DNA from: Cyclobacteriaceae bacterium
Lineage (GTDB): Bacteria > Bacteroidota > Bacteroidia > Cytophagales > Cyclobacteriaceae
Direction of reading: 5' to 3'
Assembly (NCBI GenBank): GCA_026003355.1
Contig: BPHC01000010.1
Location: 1 to 64,000, forward strand
Length of the DNA stretch: 64,000 bases
Below are positions 37,212 to 46,820 of this stretch, one piece after another; positions within the stretch are counted from its first letter, which is position 1, and the number at the start of each line of letters is the position of its first letter. Below the pieces are notes generated by a model. The model worked only from the letters and a program-made list of their open reading frames with translations, searched no databases and was not told the DNA's origin. A program made the translations under genes and the position numbers.

Positions 37212-38900
37212 TTAAAATTCGTAAAGCCGTTGCGGTATATTCCACCGCAAAGCTACAGAAGTTATGCTGGAATTATGATTAAAGAAGGGTTGATCTGACC
37301 TGCTGCTGCGCACGGTAAACAGGGCATCAATAAACAGGTTATGAGCCAGCTGCCAAGAGGCCGAAAAACTGCCCAGCCTTATGGTGTTGCGGTAACCTTG
37401 CGCCAGTTTGTTGCCGTAGTCCTGCGAGCGGGTGCGGTTGTCCTTCAGTATGTCTCCACCGAAATTCGAAGAACTGTTATCCCGGCCCGTAACGGTGTGT
37501 ACAAGTTTAGCCGAAATGAACAGCCTGCCCAGCGGCTGGTATTTTAACAGGCCTGCCACCTCGTAAAAGTTGGCGCCCAGCGGATGCGCCAGCGACTGCC
37601 GGTAATGGGAATAACTACCATATAACGTATTATGCGAATAGGTATAGGGACGTACCACGTTTACCTCTGCCTGCAGATCAAGGTTATCAATCCCAAAAGC
37701 ATCGATATACTTTGTTCCCGCCTGCACAGCAAACTTGTTGCCCCACCACCCGTTGCCGGCACGGAGATTTTCAACAATCAGCTCATCGAGAAGAAACTGA
37801 CCGTATAGCTGAATTTTCCTGCATGCATTCCACTTGATATCCATTCCCACCAACACATTGTCGCTGCTGCCGTTTTGTTGTTCAATGGCCCGGTAAAAAA
37901 TTACCGGATTAAAATAATCCAGCCGCAGGGGCGACCGGCCCGTGGAGTCGTTGGCGTTAAATACTACCGATTCGAACAAACCCACCGTAAGGCGTTTACC
38001 TATGTTTATATGCAGGTGATGGTACGCTACGAATTTCTGCGGATAGCCTCCGGTTACCGCACGCAGGCCCCCGGAAGAACCGCTTACGGTGCCTGTCATT
38101 TGATAGCTAGCAAACTGGTAGTTAAGTTTCCACACCTGCACATCGCCCCTTAAAAAAAGAGCCGGAGGCGCGAAGTCGGACCAGATAAGCGAACGGTAGC
38201 CGTTGCCGGTAAAAAAGCGGTCGTGCCCAAAGGCAATCTGAATATGGCGGGTTGCTGCAAAGCTTATATGCCCGCGGGCATGCAAAAAATCATAGCCCTT
38301 GTTGTTTTTATATACTTTCCAGAATCCTTCATGCGGAATAACAGGATGAAAGGATGTGCTGTCATTTACGTAATCAACTACATAGGCCGGCAGGCGCATC
38401 TGGTTTTCTGAAACAAATGCATAAAAACCCACCTTTTTATCAACCATGCCCCGCACTTCAACGCCCCGCGTGTTTACAAAAAGCATATCGGAGAGGCGAG
38501 AATCTTTTCCGGCACCCAGATGAATTACCGGGTTAACGTGCAGGTCGAAACCCTCTTCGTCTACATGGTAGAAATCGGCAGGAACGCGGTAAAAATATTT
38601 TAAAAATGCCTGCTGCCGGGTGTGTGTTTCGCCTGTCCATTCCCGGTTATCGTTTCTGAAATACTGAAGGTTAAACCGGTCGGCTGCCGAAGTAAAACCT
38701 GCCCGGGCGGAATCAAGATAGGCAGCTATGGCCGACCGCCTGTAGGGTTTTACAGCCGTAAACAAAGGGGTAAGCACCCTGCCCGCCTTGATTTCGTAGC
38801 GTTCCAGCTGGTGGTAATAGGTCTCATTCAGGGGGGCAAAAGTACCCTGAGCCCGCGCCAGAGCGGGCAAAACCAAAAACAGCAACAGCCTCGCACGCAT
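37212..38900 (-). CDS. Outer-membrane beta-barrel, capsule assembly Wzi-like
   Basis: A 562-residue protein with signal peptide [18 protein letters not shown]. The body is a long series of amphipathic strands with a Wzi-family look: [76 protein letters not shown], ending with an aromatic residue (YEF) as barrel proteins do. The family name Wzi (capsule attachment) comes from enterobacteria. In Bacteroidota these proteins are widespread and their role is mostly unknown. It lies 7 bases upstream of the ABC exporter start, so exporter and barrel are probably cotranscribed and may act on the same envelope substrate. Confidence 0.65.
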   Translation of the reverse strand: MRARLLLFLVLPALARAQGTFAPLNETYYHQLERYEIKAGRVLTPLFTAVKPYRRSAIAAYLDSARAGFTSAADRFNLQYFRNDNREWTGETHTRQQAFLKYFYRVPADFYHVDEEGFDLHVNPVIHLGAGKDSRLSDMLFVNTRGVEVRGMVDKKVGFYAFVSENQMRLPAYVVDYVNDSTSFHPVIPHEGFWKVYKNNKGYDFLHARGHISFAATRHIQIAFGHDRFFTGNGYRSLIWSDFAPPALFLRGDVQVWKLNYQFASYQMTGTVSGSSGGLRAVTGGYPQKFVAYHHLHINIGKRLTVGLFESVVFNANDSTGRSPLRLDYFNPVIFYRAIEQQNGSSDNVLVGMDIKWNACRKIQLYGQFLLDELIVENLRAGNGWWGNKFAVQAGTKYIDAFGIDNLDLQAEVNVVRPYTYSHNTLYGSYSHYRQSLAHPLGANFYEVAGLLKYQPLGRLFISAKLVHTVTGRDNSSSNFGGDILKDNRTRSQDYGNKLAQGYRNTIRLGSFSASWQLAHNLFIDALFTVRSSRSDQPFFNHNSSITSVALRWNIPQRLYEF

Positions 38901-38957
38901 TGAAAAAGCCTTATTCGGGGCAAAATACAGATAATCTTAAAAAACCAGGGCACCAGC

Positions 38958-38987
38958 TTGAATTTACCCCGCTGCTCCTTATCTTTG
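38958..38987 (+). promoter_or_regulatory. Bacteroidota promoter of the L31 gene
   Basis: TTG (38958-38960), 19 bases, TATCTTTG (38980-38987), ATG 29 bases on. One of the two best promoters in the window. A weaker box TATTTTGC faces the opposite way for the Wzi-like gene. Confidence 0.7.
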
Positions 38988-39016
38988 CAGTCCTTTTTAA
39001 AACCGGTACGCACAGC

Positions 39017-39268
39017 ATGAAAAAGGACATCCATCCCGATTACCACGAAGTGGTTTTTCACGATACGGCCAGCGATTACAAATTCCTTACCCGCTCCACC
39101 CTTACTTCGAAGGAGAAAATAAAGTGGGAAGACGGCAAGGAATATCCCCTCATTAAGGTAGAAGTAAGCTCGGCTTCCCATCCGTTCTTTACCGGCAAGA
39201 AAATTTATGTTGACACGGCCGGCCGGGTGGAGAAATTCCAGAAGAAATACCAAAAGAAAAAAGCTTAA
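39017..39268 (+). CDS. rpmE2: 50S ribosomal protein L31, type B
   Basis: An 83-residue L31 of the long, zinc-free type [21 protein letters not shown], then [24 protein letters not shown] in two parts, [20 protein letters not shown] and a Lys-rich end. It has no cysteine at all, so none of the CxxC zinc sites of type A. In many bacteria the type B copy replaces type A when zinc is scarce. Bacteroidota often have only type B, so zinc regulation should not be assumed. ATG 39017 follows the promoter above; the frame open further upstream is not supported. Confidence 0.95.
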   Translation: MKKDIHPDYHEVVFHDTASDYKFLTRSTLTSKEKIKWEDGKEYPLIKVEVSSASHPFFTGKKIYVDTAGRVEKFQKKYQKKKA

Positions 39269-39283
39269 TTACTTCTTCTTCTT

Positions 39284-39310
39284 AAAACCACGCCCCGGGC
39301 GTGGTTTTTC
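39284..39310 (+). terminator. Rho-independent terminator after the L31 gene
   Basis: AACCACGCC pairs with GGCGTGGTT around a CCG-type loop, followed by TTTTTCTTTTT. It lies between the L31 stop at 39268 and the next start at 39347. Confidence 0.88.
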
Positions 39311-39346
39311 TTTTTACTGCCTCCCCTGCCTGATTATCTTTACCGC

Positions 39347-40525
39347 ATGAACGTTATCCTGTTCGATGACCCGGCCGTGCGGCTTAACCTGTTGCCCTTT
39401 ACCTATACCCGGCCCATAGGGGCGCTGCGCATTGGCGTTCTTACCATTGCAGAAAAATGGCAACTCCACCTGGGCGGCAGCGTTAGCTGGCTAACCGAAG
39501 GCTACCTTCAGGATAAATTTCCGTGCAACCGCACCCACGATAATCTTTTTATTGACGGCTCGGTTTGCCCCGATGAAGAGCTGGTGAGCTGCGCTGGCAA
39601 TTTAAAACCGGGCGAAGGCTTAACCTGGCAGGGACGGGTGCTGGTTTTCCGGGCGGCTTCGGAAAAAGAAAACCCCATAAGTTACCGCGAATATCCTCGT
39701 ACAGTAACGGTAATTGATCAGCCGTGGAAAATCTTTCAACATAATGGTGCCGAAATAAGAAAAGATTTTAACCGGCTTACGGCAAACCGTACTTCCGCAC
39801 CGGTTACCGACCCCCATACGCGGGTGTACGGTGCAAACCAAATTTTTCTGGAAGAAGGTGTACAACTCAGGGCCGCGGTGCTGAATGCCGAAGAGGGCCC
39901 CATTTACCTGGGCAAAAACACCGTGGTGCAGGAAGGCGCACTGATTAAAGGCCCCTTTGCTCTATGCGAAGGATCGCATGTTAACATGGGCGCCAAAATG
40001 CGGGGCGATGTCGCCATTGGCCCGTATTGCAAAGTGGGTGGCGAGGTAAGCACCTCGGTTATTTTGGGATTCAGCAATAAGGCACACGATGGATTTCTGG
40101 GCCATTCGGTAATTGGCGAATGGTGCAACCTGGGTGCTGACACCAACACCTCGAATCTGAAAAACAATTACGAGCCCGTAAAGCTTTGGAACTACGCCAA
40201 AGGCGGCTTTGTAAGCACGGGCCTTCAGTTTTGCGGCCTGATGATGGGCGACCACAGCAAATGCGGTATTAACACCATGTTCAACACCGGCACCGTGGCG
40301 GGCGTTTCGGCCAACATTTTTGGCGATGGTTTTCCGCGCAATTTTATTCCTTCGTTCAGCTGGGGTGGTGCCGGTGGCTTTACCACCTACCAGCTTAACA
40401 AAGCCCTGGAAACCATGGCCCGGGTAATGGAAAGAAGAAACCGGAAACCAGATGACAACGACATCCGCATACTGACGCACATTTTCAACGAAACTGCGCC
40501 TTACCGAATCTGGGAAAGAAAATGA
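39347..40525 (+). CDS. GlmU-like LbH (left-handed beta-helix) putative sugar nucleotidyl/acyltransferase
   Basis: A 392-residue protein of the Bacteroidota 'GlmU family'. The N-terminal half replaces the usual nucleotidyltransferase fold by a reduced form (MNVILFDDPAVRLNLLPFTY, TRPIGALRIG, LTIAEKW). The C-terminal half (about 165-330) is a left-handed beta-helix with hexapeptide repeats (LGKNTVVQEGALIKGPFALC, GAKMRGDVAIGPYCKVGGEV, GVSANIFGDG). The GxGxRL pyrophosphorylase loop of true GlmU is not visible, so the nucleotidyl activity is doubtful. The cell wall UDP-GlcNAc role is family-name inference. It overlaps holB by 4 bases (ATGA). Confidence 0.8.
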   Translation: MNVILFDDPAVRLNLLPFTYTRPIGALRIGVLTIAEKWQLHLGGSVSWLTEGYLQDKFPCNRTHDNLFIDGSVCPDEELVSCAGNLKPGEGLTWQGRVLVFRAASEKENPISYREYPRTVTVIDQPWKIFQHNGAEIRKDFNRLTANRTSAPVTDPHTRVYGANQIFLEEGVQLRAAVLNAEEGPIYLGKNTVVQEGALIKGPFALCEGSHVNMGAKMRGDVAIGPYCKVGGEVSTSVILGFSNKAHDGFLGHSVIGEWCNLGADTNTSNLKNNYEPVKLWNYAKGGFVSTGLQFCGLMMGDHSKCGINTMFNTGTVAGVSANIFGDGFPRNFIPSFSWGGAGGFTTYQLNKALETMARVMERRNRKPDDNDIRILTHIFNETAPYRIWERK

Positions 40526-41646
40526 AGTTTTCAGATATACCCGGTTTGCAAAAAACAAAGGCTTTGCTCAGCAACGCCATAAACAACAAGCACATACCCC
40601 ACGCCCAGCTTTTTGCCGGCGCACCCGGGTGCCTGGCATTACCCATGGCATTGGCCTGGAGCACCTACCTGCACTGCACCCGGCGCACAGACGATGCCTG
40701 CGGCACCTGCCCGGCCTGTGTTAAAAGCTTAAAGTACATTCACCCCGACACCCATTTTGCCTTTCCGGCACCTTCGCCAAAATCGGGTGAGGAAGAGAAA
40801 TTGCGTGCCGAAAACCTTAAAGCCTGGCGAAATTTTTTACTGGAGCAGCCTTTCGATATGCCCGATGACTGGACAACTTTTTTGGGCAGCGAAGACAAAC
40901 AGCTGAATATATCGCGGGAAGACAGCCGCCAGATAATACGGGCCCTTGCCCTGAAACCTTTTGAAAGTGCATACAAAGTAATGATTATCTGGTGCCCCGA
41001 ACGCATGCACCCATCGGCAGCCAACGCCCTGCTAAAAATTCTTGAAGAGCCTCCTGCCCACACCTATTTCATCCTTGTCTCGTACGCGGCCGATGCCCTG
41101 CTGCCCACCATTCTGTCGCGCACGCAACATGTTCACATACCCTTGCTCAGCGCTGACGAGCTAAAAGCCTTCCTGCTGCAGAAACATCCCGAAACCAACC
41201 CGGATGAAGTGGTGCGTCTGGCCGATGGAAACCTTAACCTGGCGCTGCGTCTTCTGGAACAGGATGCCGAAAACCCCCACCAAATGCTTGCCACGTGGCT
41301 GCGAAGCTGCTACAAAAAGGATTTTTCCAGACTGGTACAAATGGCTGATGACTTCCATAATCAGGACCGGCTCAGCCAGCATCTGTTTATCCGCTATGCG
41401 CTTACCATCATGCGCGAATCGCTGATAGCCGTTAGCGGTGCCGGTACGTTGCACCGTATTGGCAGCAGAGAACTTGAATTTGTAAACAACTTTTCGGGCA
41501 TACTGCCGGTGCCTGCCTTTGAAAAAGCCGTACACCTGCTTAACCAGGCCGATTATTACCTGGAAAGAAACGGCAGTGCCAAAATGATTTTTATGAGCCT
41601 TTCGGTGCAACTGGCTGATATTATGCAAAACCCCGGGCATGCCTGA
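40522..41646 (+). CDS. holB: DNA polymerase III delta' subunit
   Basis: A 374-residue clamp-loader protein. The N-terminal AAA+ domain has IPHAQLFAGAPGCLALPMAL in place of the Walker A, the zinc module C-x8-C-x2-C-x2-C as CTRRTDDACGTCPAC, then FESAYKVMIIWCPERMHPSA, the Walker-B-like and SRC-like regions NALLKILEEPPAHTYFIL and LLPTILSRTQHVHI. The Walker A lysine is absent (GAPGCLAL), as is normal for delta', which does not hydrolyse ATP; here even the GK-S/T pattern is lost. Start overlaps the previous stop as ATGA. Confidence 0.88.
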   Translation: MKFSDIPGLQKTKALLSNAINNKHIPHAQLFAGAPGCLALPMALAWSTYLHCTRRTDDACGTCPACVKSLKYIHPDTHFAFPAPSPKSGEEEKLRAENLKAWRNFLLEQPFDMPDDWTTFLGSEDKQLNISREDSRQIIRALALKPFESAYKVMIIWCPERMHPSAANALLKILEEPPAHTYFILVSYAADALLPTILSRTQHVHIPLLSADELKAFLLQKHPETNPDEVVRLADGNLNLALRLLEQDAENPHQMLATWLRSCYKKDFSRLVQMADDFHNQDRLSQHLFIRYALTIMRESLIAVSGAGTLHRIGSRELEFVNNFSGILPVPAFEKAVHLLNQADYYLERNGSAKMIFMSLSVQLADIMQNPGHA

Positions 41647-41657
41647 ACTATTTCGAT

Positions 41658-41665
41658 TATTTTTG
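41658..41665 (+). promoter_or_regulatory. Bacteroidota -7 box for the cyclophilin gene
   Basis: TATTTTTG, exact match, 20 bases before ATG 41686. The -33 region is GC-rich with no TTTG. Confidence 0.45.
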
Positions 41666-41685
41666 CCCGCTAAAAATCAGCCCTT

Positions 41686-42568
41686 ATGAAAACCTGCTTC
41701 ACCGCCACCCTGCTGGCTTCCCTTTGTCTGTACACCGGTTGTGCACAAAAAAGCGGAAAAGATTATGTAGTAACCATTCACACACCACACGGCAATATGG
41801 TGGCCATTTTGTTTGATGATACGCCCAAGCACAAAGAAAACTTTATAAAACTGGCTCGGGAAAAGTTCTACGACAGCCTGCTTTTTCACCGTGTAATTGA
41901 AGGCTTTATGATTCAGGGCGGAGATCCCAACTCCAGAAACGCCAAAGCCGGTGAAAGCCTGGGCAACGGAGGCCCCGGATATACCATCGATGCCGAATTT
42001 ACGCCTGCCCATTTTCATGAACGAGGAGCACTGGCTGCGGCCCGCCTGGGCGACCAGGTAAACCCTGCAAAAGCCAGCAGCGGTAGCCAGTTTTACATTG
42101 TGCAGGGGCGGAAATATTCAGAAACAGAACTGAATGAACTGATACAGGGTATTAACTATCAGCGCAAGAATAACGCACTGAATGAAATACTGTTCCGTCC
42201 TGAATTTACCGAATTGCGCGAAACCATTATCCGCAAACAACAGGAAGGCGACACCGGCTGGCTCAATTCGTTCTTTGAACAATCCGATACCCTGATTGCC
42301 CGGGTAAAAAAGGACTTCAAAAAGTTTACGCTTACCGATGCCCAAAAAAACAGCTTATACCACTGTTGGAGGGGCACCCCATCTGGACGGAGATTATACC
42401 GTGTTTGGCAAAGTTATCAGCGGCCTGGAAGTGATTGATAAGATTGCCGGCGTTCTGACCGGCCCCGGCAACCGTCCGGTAGTAGACGTTACCATGACCA
42501 TTACGGTTGAAGAAATGCCCAAAAGCAAAATTGAGAAATTGTACGGCTATACCTATCCGGAAAGATAA
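41686..42568 (+). CDS. Cyclophilin-type peptidyl-prolyl isomerase (lipoprotein), frame interrupted by one extra base
   Basis: The frame from 41686 gives a signal peptide with a possible lipobox LYTGC, then the cyclophilin core: NMVAILFDDTPKHKENFIKL, FYDSLLFHRVIEGFMIQGGD, SLGNGGPGYTIDAEF, ASSGSQFYIVQGR. At 42344-42350 there are seven A; skipping one joins it to KTAYTTVGGAPHLDGDYTVF, GKVISGLEVIDKIAGV, and gives a 293-residue protein with the complete last strands. Between them sits an insertion of about 75 residues, helical, in the middle of the cyclophilin fold; this is usual in Bacteroidota periplasmic isomerases. It folds or matures proteins in the periplasm. Confidence 0.85.
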
Positions 42569-42577
42569 TTTATTGCA

Positions 42578-43477
42578 ATGAAAACCGTGTTGGTTACCGG
42601 TGCCAACGGATTACTCGGGCAAAAGCTAATACGCCTGCTGGCAGCCGACCCGGCATTACGCACCGTTGCCACTGCCCGCCAGCCCCTGTACCAGGCAGAT
42701 ACCGGTGCAACATTTTACCCGTTGGATATTACGAACGCCAATGAAATACACCAGGTGTTCTCTGAAACCCAACCCGATGTGGTAATAAACACAGCAGCCG
42801 CTACACAGGTTGACTGGTGCGAACAACACCCTGATGCATGCTACGAAATAAATACCAATGCTGTTGCATTATTGCTTCAGGCCTGCCGGCAAACCGGCAC
42901 GGCATTTGTCCAGCTTTCAACCGATTTTATCTTCAACGGAAACCACGGCCCGCTGGATGAAACAGCCCAACCCGACCCGGTAAATATTTACGGCCAAAGT
43001 AAACTGCAGGCCGAGCAGGCCGTAATGAAATCGGGTTTAAACTGGTGCATTATCAGAACGGTACTGGTGTACGGTGTGGCCCGGCCCCTGGGCAGGTCAA
43101 ACATTGTGTTATGGGTAAAGCAAAGTCTTGAACAGAAAAAACCCATACAGGTTGTAACCGACCAAAAACGAACGCCTACCTTGGCCGAAGACCTTGCCCG
43201 GGGCTGTTACCTGGCCATAAAGCATCAGGCCACTGGCATATACCACATATCGGGTGAGGAACTGATGTCGCCATACGATATTGCCCTGCAAACGGCCCGC
43301 TTTTTTTCACTGGATGAAACTTTAATCAGCCCGGCCGACAGCACCACCTTCCGGCAACCTGCCAGAAGGCCGCTGATTACTGGTTTTATTATTAACAAGG
43401 CAAAAACCAACCTGGGCTACACGCCCCACACTTTTACACAGGGTTTGGCACTTATAAAGCAGCAGCTTAATCTTTAA
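42578..43477 (+). CDS. RmlD-like NAD(P)-dependent sugar reductase/epimerase (extended SDR)
   Basis: A 299-residue extended short-chain dehydrogenase. Nucleotide loop VLVTGANGLLGQKL near the N terminus, DITNANEI, TAAATQVDWCEQHPDACYEI, the catalytic ST-x-FIF...YGQSK set (Tyr and Lys of YxxxK), and the C-terminal ITGFIINKAKTNLGYTP that is RmlD-like. dTDP-4-dehydrorhamnose reductase is the closest named relative, but no rmlABC is near, so the substrate is open. It follows the cyclophilin stop by 9 bases, probably in one transcript. Confidence 0.8.
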   Translation: MKTVLVTGANGLLGQKLIRLLAADPALRTVATARQPLYQADTGATFYPLDITNANEIHQVFSETQPDVVINTAAATQVDWCEQHPDACYEINTNAVALLLQACRQTGTAFVQLSTDFIFNGNHGPLDETAQPDPVNIYGQSKLQAEQAVMKSGLNWCIIRTVLVYGVARPLGRSNIVLWVKQSLEQKKPIQVVTDQKRTPTLAEDLARGCYLAIKHQATGIYHISGEELMSPYDIALQTARFFSLDETLISPADSTTFRQPARRPLITGFIINKAKTNLGYTPHTFTQGLALIKQQLNL

Positions 43478-43545
43478 AATCAACATTTGCCATGTGGCAG
43501 GAATTCTTCATCTTCACGCCCGCATAGCACTAAAATCCATACATC

Positions 43546-44917
43546 ATGTCAACAAGAGGACAATGGGGATCCCGTTTAGGATTTATTATGGCAGCGGCCG
43601 GCTCGGCTGTTGGGCTGGGCAACATCTGGCGATTTCCGTATGTAACCGGCCAGAACGGCGGAGGCGCTTTTCTGTTTGTGTACATGCTTTGCGTACTGCT
43701 TATTGGGCTGCCCCTTATCTACAACGAAATTGCCCTGGGCAGGCTTACCGGTAAAAATGCAGTCGGGGCCTTTCGCGATTCGGGCGGAAACCGTTTCTGG
43801 GTCATTACCGGTGCAGTGCTGGCCTTATGCGTGAGCTTTTTTGTGCTGAGTTATTACAGCGTTATTGCCGGCTGGACCATCGGCTACATTATCAGCGAAT
43901 TCACCGACTTCATCAAGGATTTTGACACTTTCATAAGCACCGCCTGGTATGTTGTTCCGCTCTTTGCACTTTTTATGCTGGTTACCGTAATAATTGTGCT
44001 CGGAGGGATATCCGGAGGCATTGAGCGTGCCTCCAAACTGCTCATGCCCCTGTTGTTTATCCTGGTGTTTGCGGTAATGCTGCGCAGCCTTACGCTTCCG
44101 GGTGCCATGGAAGGCGTTAAATACTATCTTACCCCCGATTTCAGCAAAATAACCAGCAAGGTTATTCTCGCTGCGCTGGGCCAGGCATTTTTCTCCTTAT
44201 CGGTAGGCTGGGGCATTTTAATAACCTATGGAAGCTACCTGCCAAAAAACGAAAACATTGTTACCAGCGGGCTGTGGGTAGCCGTAATGGACACCCTGGT
44301 GGCCGTGCTGGCAGGTTTTATGATTTTCCCGGCCGTTTTTGCATTTGGAAAAGATCCGGCTCAGGGAACGGCCCTGGTTTTTCAGGTCCTGCCCGATGTA
44401 TTCAATTCCATACCTTCGGGAGGCAATATTGTTGGCGCCCTGTTCTTTCTGCTTTTATGTGTTGCCGCCCTTACCTCATCCATTTCCATGATTGAAGTAC
44501 CTGCCAGCTATCTGATTGACGAAAAGAAATGGAGAAGAAAAAATGCGGCCTGGGTAATAGGTATACTGGCCTTTATCGTTGGCATACCCTCGGCCCTCTC
44601 GGGCGGAGCTTCTGCTTTCTTCACCAACATGCAGATACCCTTTTTTGGCGGCACGGTTAAAGCGGGATTTTTTAGACATTATGGACGCCATTTTTGGCGA
44701 ACTGCTCATTGTAATAGTAGCCTTTACCACCAGCCTGTACACCGGCTGGGTTATGGATACCCGCAAACTGGCCGATGAGATAAGCCAAAGTGCACCCTTT
44801 TTCAACAAAACCCTTATTGGAAACATAACCCCCGCCCGGCTGTGGATATTCTTTATTCGCTATGTTTGTCCGGTGGTTATAGGACTGGTACTGCTAAGCA
44901 CCATAGGCGTACTGTAA
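43546..44917 (+). CDS. Sodium-dependent amino-acid (SNF/NSS family) transporter, frame interrupted by one extra base
   Basis: The N-terminal frame from ATG 43546 has the NSS signature WGSRLGFIMAAAGSAVGLGN and IWRFPYVTGQNGGGAFLFVY, which form the Na+ and substrate sites of helix 1, and about ten helices up to GTVKA at 44664. Skipping one G in the GGG run at 44664-44666 continues as DFLDIMDAIFGELLIVIVAF and the last two helices to 44917, for 456 residues and 11-12 helices. This is the size of bacterial LeuT/MhsT relatives. The substrate is unknown (often Ala, Trp, Leu or Met). The gene lies 68 bases after the RmlD-like gene. Confidence 0.87.
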
Positions 44918-44939
44918 ATGAATGGCCGAAAACCGGTTG

Positions 44940-45075
44940 GCTAAGCCGGCGTAGATTTATTTGTAGCTTTATCCGGGCAGCGCTTCAGGATAAATATGCG
45001 TGCAATTCCTGAGGCACTGCAATAGTTGTTAGCAACATTAGCTCTCTGCCCGGCTTTCAACAGGCCGGCGCAACA
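44940..45075. other. Possible structured element: nested inverted repeats (three-way junction) between convergent genes
   Basis: CCGGGCAG (44973-44980) pairs with CTGCCCGG (45046-45053). Inside are TCAGGA/TCCTGA (44985-44990 with 45007-45012) and GTTG/CAAC (45025-45028 with 45033-45036). The three stems nest as a three-way junction. No T tract follows either end, so it is not a normal terminator. It lies between the 3' ends of two convergent genes. Could be a terminator remnant, a small RNA or chance. Confidence 0.3.
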
Positions 45076-45109
45076 TTTAATTCATAGTGTTCAGTTTATC
45101 CAGGAAGGG

Positions 45110-46756
45110 TTACCGCCCATCGGTAATCTCTGTAATGGGCTGCCCCGTACACCCCGAAGGAAACGCCACTTTTAACAATATGGCCAGGGTAGGCGCTATG
45201 TCGGTAATTCGGTAATATGCTGCAGTGCTGCCCGGCCTTACGCCTTTGCCGAAAAAAATTACCGGCACGTGTGTATCGTACATATAAGGCGAACCATGTG
45301 TAGTACCGGCCACTGTGCCCTGGTCCAGCCAGTTAGGCTCGGGAACAAGTACAATATCTCCGCTGCGTTTGGGGTGGTAACCGCGAATTACCATACCCTT
45401 AATACCGCCTTCATCAAAGTTGCCCTGCCGTATAAGGTTTTTGGCATAAACCTGGGCTATGCCTGGCTGCTGCGCCAGAAAGTTGCTGATTAGCTCCAGC
45501 GAAACCATCCATTCCACACCCCCGCTTTTCGGATCACCGGTAAAGAGTTCGTGGTTAAGATAAATCTGCCAGTTGGTAATGGCTTCGACCACCGGCTTGC
45601 CCTGAAAATACTGTTGGGTTAACTCACCGAGCAGGCGTTTAATTTCGGCAGAGCGCAAATAACCCACTGGCACCCGGCGGTCAACAAGCAGCTGGGGAAC
45701 ATCCGAAACTCCATGATCGGATGTAAGAAATACCAGGTACTCTCCGGCCCCAACAGTAGCATCCAGTTTTTTAAGCAGGTCGGCCAGGTTTCTGTCCAGG
45801 CGCACGTACAGATCCTGCAGCTCCATAGCGCGTGGGCCTGTACGGTGGCCCAATTTATCGGGAGCAGAAAAGCTTATGCAAAGAAAGTCAGTCCATTCGT
45901 CTTTACCCAGTTGTTCGGCATCCAGGGCGGCTTTGGCCATTTCGGTAAGCAGGTCGTTTGAAAATGGCGTGTTTGAAAGCAGGTCGTAATTTCCGTTTGT
46001 GTGCCGCAGTTTTCCCAGATCGTATGGAAAAGTGCTTTTGTTTTCGGTGTGGAATTTCACTTCATAGGGGCTGTTGTCGGCATCGCTGGCCCGGTATTTT
46101 TCTGCCGGCAATGCCAGATTCCACACACCGTTCAGGTATTGGTCAGGCAGTTTGCGCTTGTTAAACTGCTCTACCCAGGGCGGCAGGGTCTTTAAATAAA
46201 ACGTGCTGGTAATCATGCGGCCGGTGGTTTCATCGAACCAGTAGGCGGCATCGGCCATGTGCCCGCCGGGCAGTATGGCTCCGCGATCTTTGTCTGATAT
46301 GCTGATTACTTTTCCCCTTCCGCCTGTGGCCAGCTTCAGTTCATCGGTAATGGTGGTGGTTAACAGGTGGTGAGGCGACATTTTTCCCTGGCCTTCGGAT
46401 GAGCTGCCAACGGTGCGCACCGTTTCATCGTACACACAGTACACGCTTTTGTGCAGGGCTTTATCGTACCATTCATTGCCCACAATGCCATGTATGGCTG
46501 GTGTGGTGCCTGTATATACCGAAGCATGCCCCGGACCGGTATAGGTAGGAACGTAATTGTAATGGGCATTTGCCAGATAAAAGCCTTCTTTCATTAACCG
46601 TTTAAATCCTTCTTCACCAAAAGTTTCAGTGTAGCGGTACAGGTAATCCTGGCGCATCTGGTCAACCACAATACCCACTACCAGCTTAGGCCGCGGGGTT
46701 TGACCTGATACGTTAAAACAAAAAACATAAAGCAGTAGCAAACAGATAAAACGCAT
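45110..46756 (-). CDS. PafA-like alkaline phosphatase/phosphodiesterase superfamily protein (secreted)
   Basis: A 548-residue enzyme with signal peptide MRFICLLLLYVFCFNVSGQ. It resembles the phosphate-irrepressible alkaline phosphatase PafA: KLVVGIVVDQMRQDYLYRY (first metal Asp), VPTYTGPGHASVYTGT with the nucleophile Thr, HGIVGNEWYD (Asn), and SDKDRGAILPGGH with the K-x-R pair that in PafA (Lys162/Arg164) marks monoesterase specificity. Metal ligands of the C-terminal half: FSAPDKLGHRTGP, LTSDHGVSDVP. Expected in the periplasm to release phosphate from organic monoesters. The frame extends upstream to 46846 without a signal peptide; ATG 46756 is preferred. Confidence 0.88.
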   Translation of the reverse strand: MRFICLLLLYVFCFNVSGQTPRPKLVVGIVVDQMRQDYLYRYTETFGEEGFKRLMKEGFYLANAHYNYVPTYTGPGHASVYTGTTPAIHGIVGNEWYDKALHKSVYCVYDETVRTVGSSSEGQGKMSPHHLLTTTITDELKLATGGRGKVISISDKDRGAILPGGHMADAAYWFDETTGRMITSTFYLKTLPPWVEQFNKRKLPDQYLNGVWNLALPAEKYRASDADNSPYEVKFHTENKSTFPYDLGKLRHTNGNYDLLSNTPFSNDLLTEMAKAALDAEQLGKDEWTDFLCISFSAPDKLGHRTGPRAMELQDLYVRLDRNLADLLKKLDATVGAGEYLVFLTSDHGVSDVPQLLVDRRVPVGYLRSAEIKRLLGELTQQYFQGKPVVEAITNWQIYLNHELFTGDPKSGGVEWMVSLELISNFLAQQPGIAQVYAKNLIRQGNFDEGGIKGMVIRGYHPKRSGDIVLVPEPNWLDQGTVAGTTHGSPYMYDTHVPVIFFGKGVRPGSTAAYYRITDIAPTLAILLKVAFPSGCTGQPITEITDGR

Positions 46757-46820
46757 AATGCAATTATTATATACTTTGCGCAATATACACATATAGACGG
46801 GCGAAAAGGTAAAGTTTATG

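Noticed and set aside
39017-39268. Zinc-uptake regulation of the L31 gene
   Set aside because: No Zur-like operator or zinc genes are seen nearby; type B L31 is often the only L31 in Bacteroidota.
43492-43527. 11-codon frame MWQEFFIFTPA just upstream of the sodium symporter, as a possible small subunit
   Set aside because: Too short and without a membrane span of the MetS/AlaS type; no support as a gene. It could be a leader but I cannot show it.
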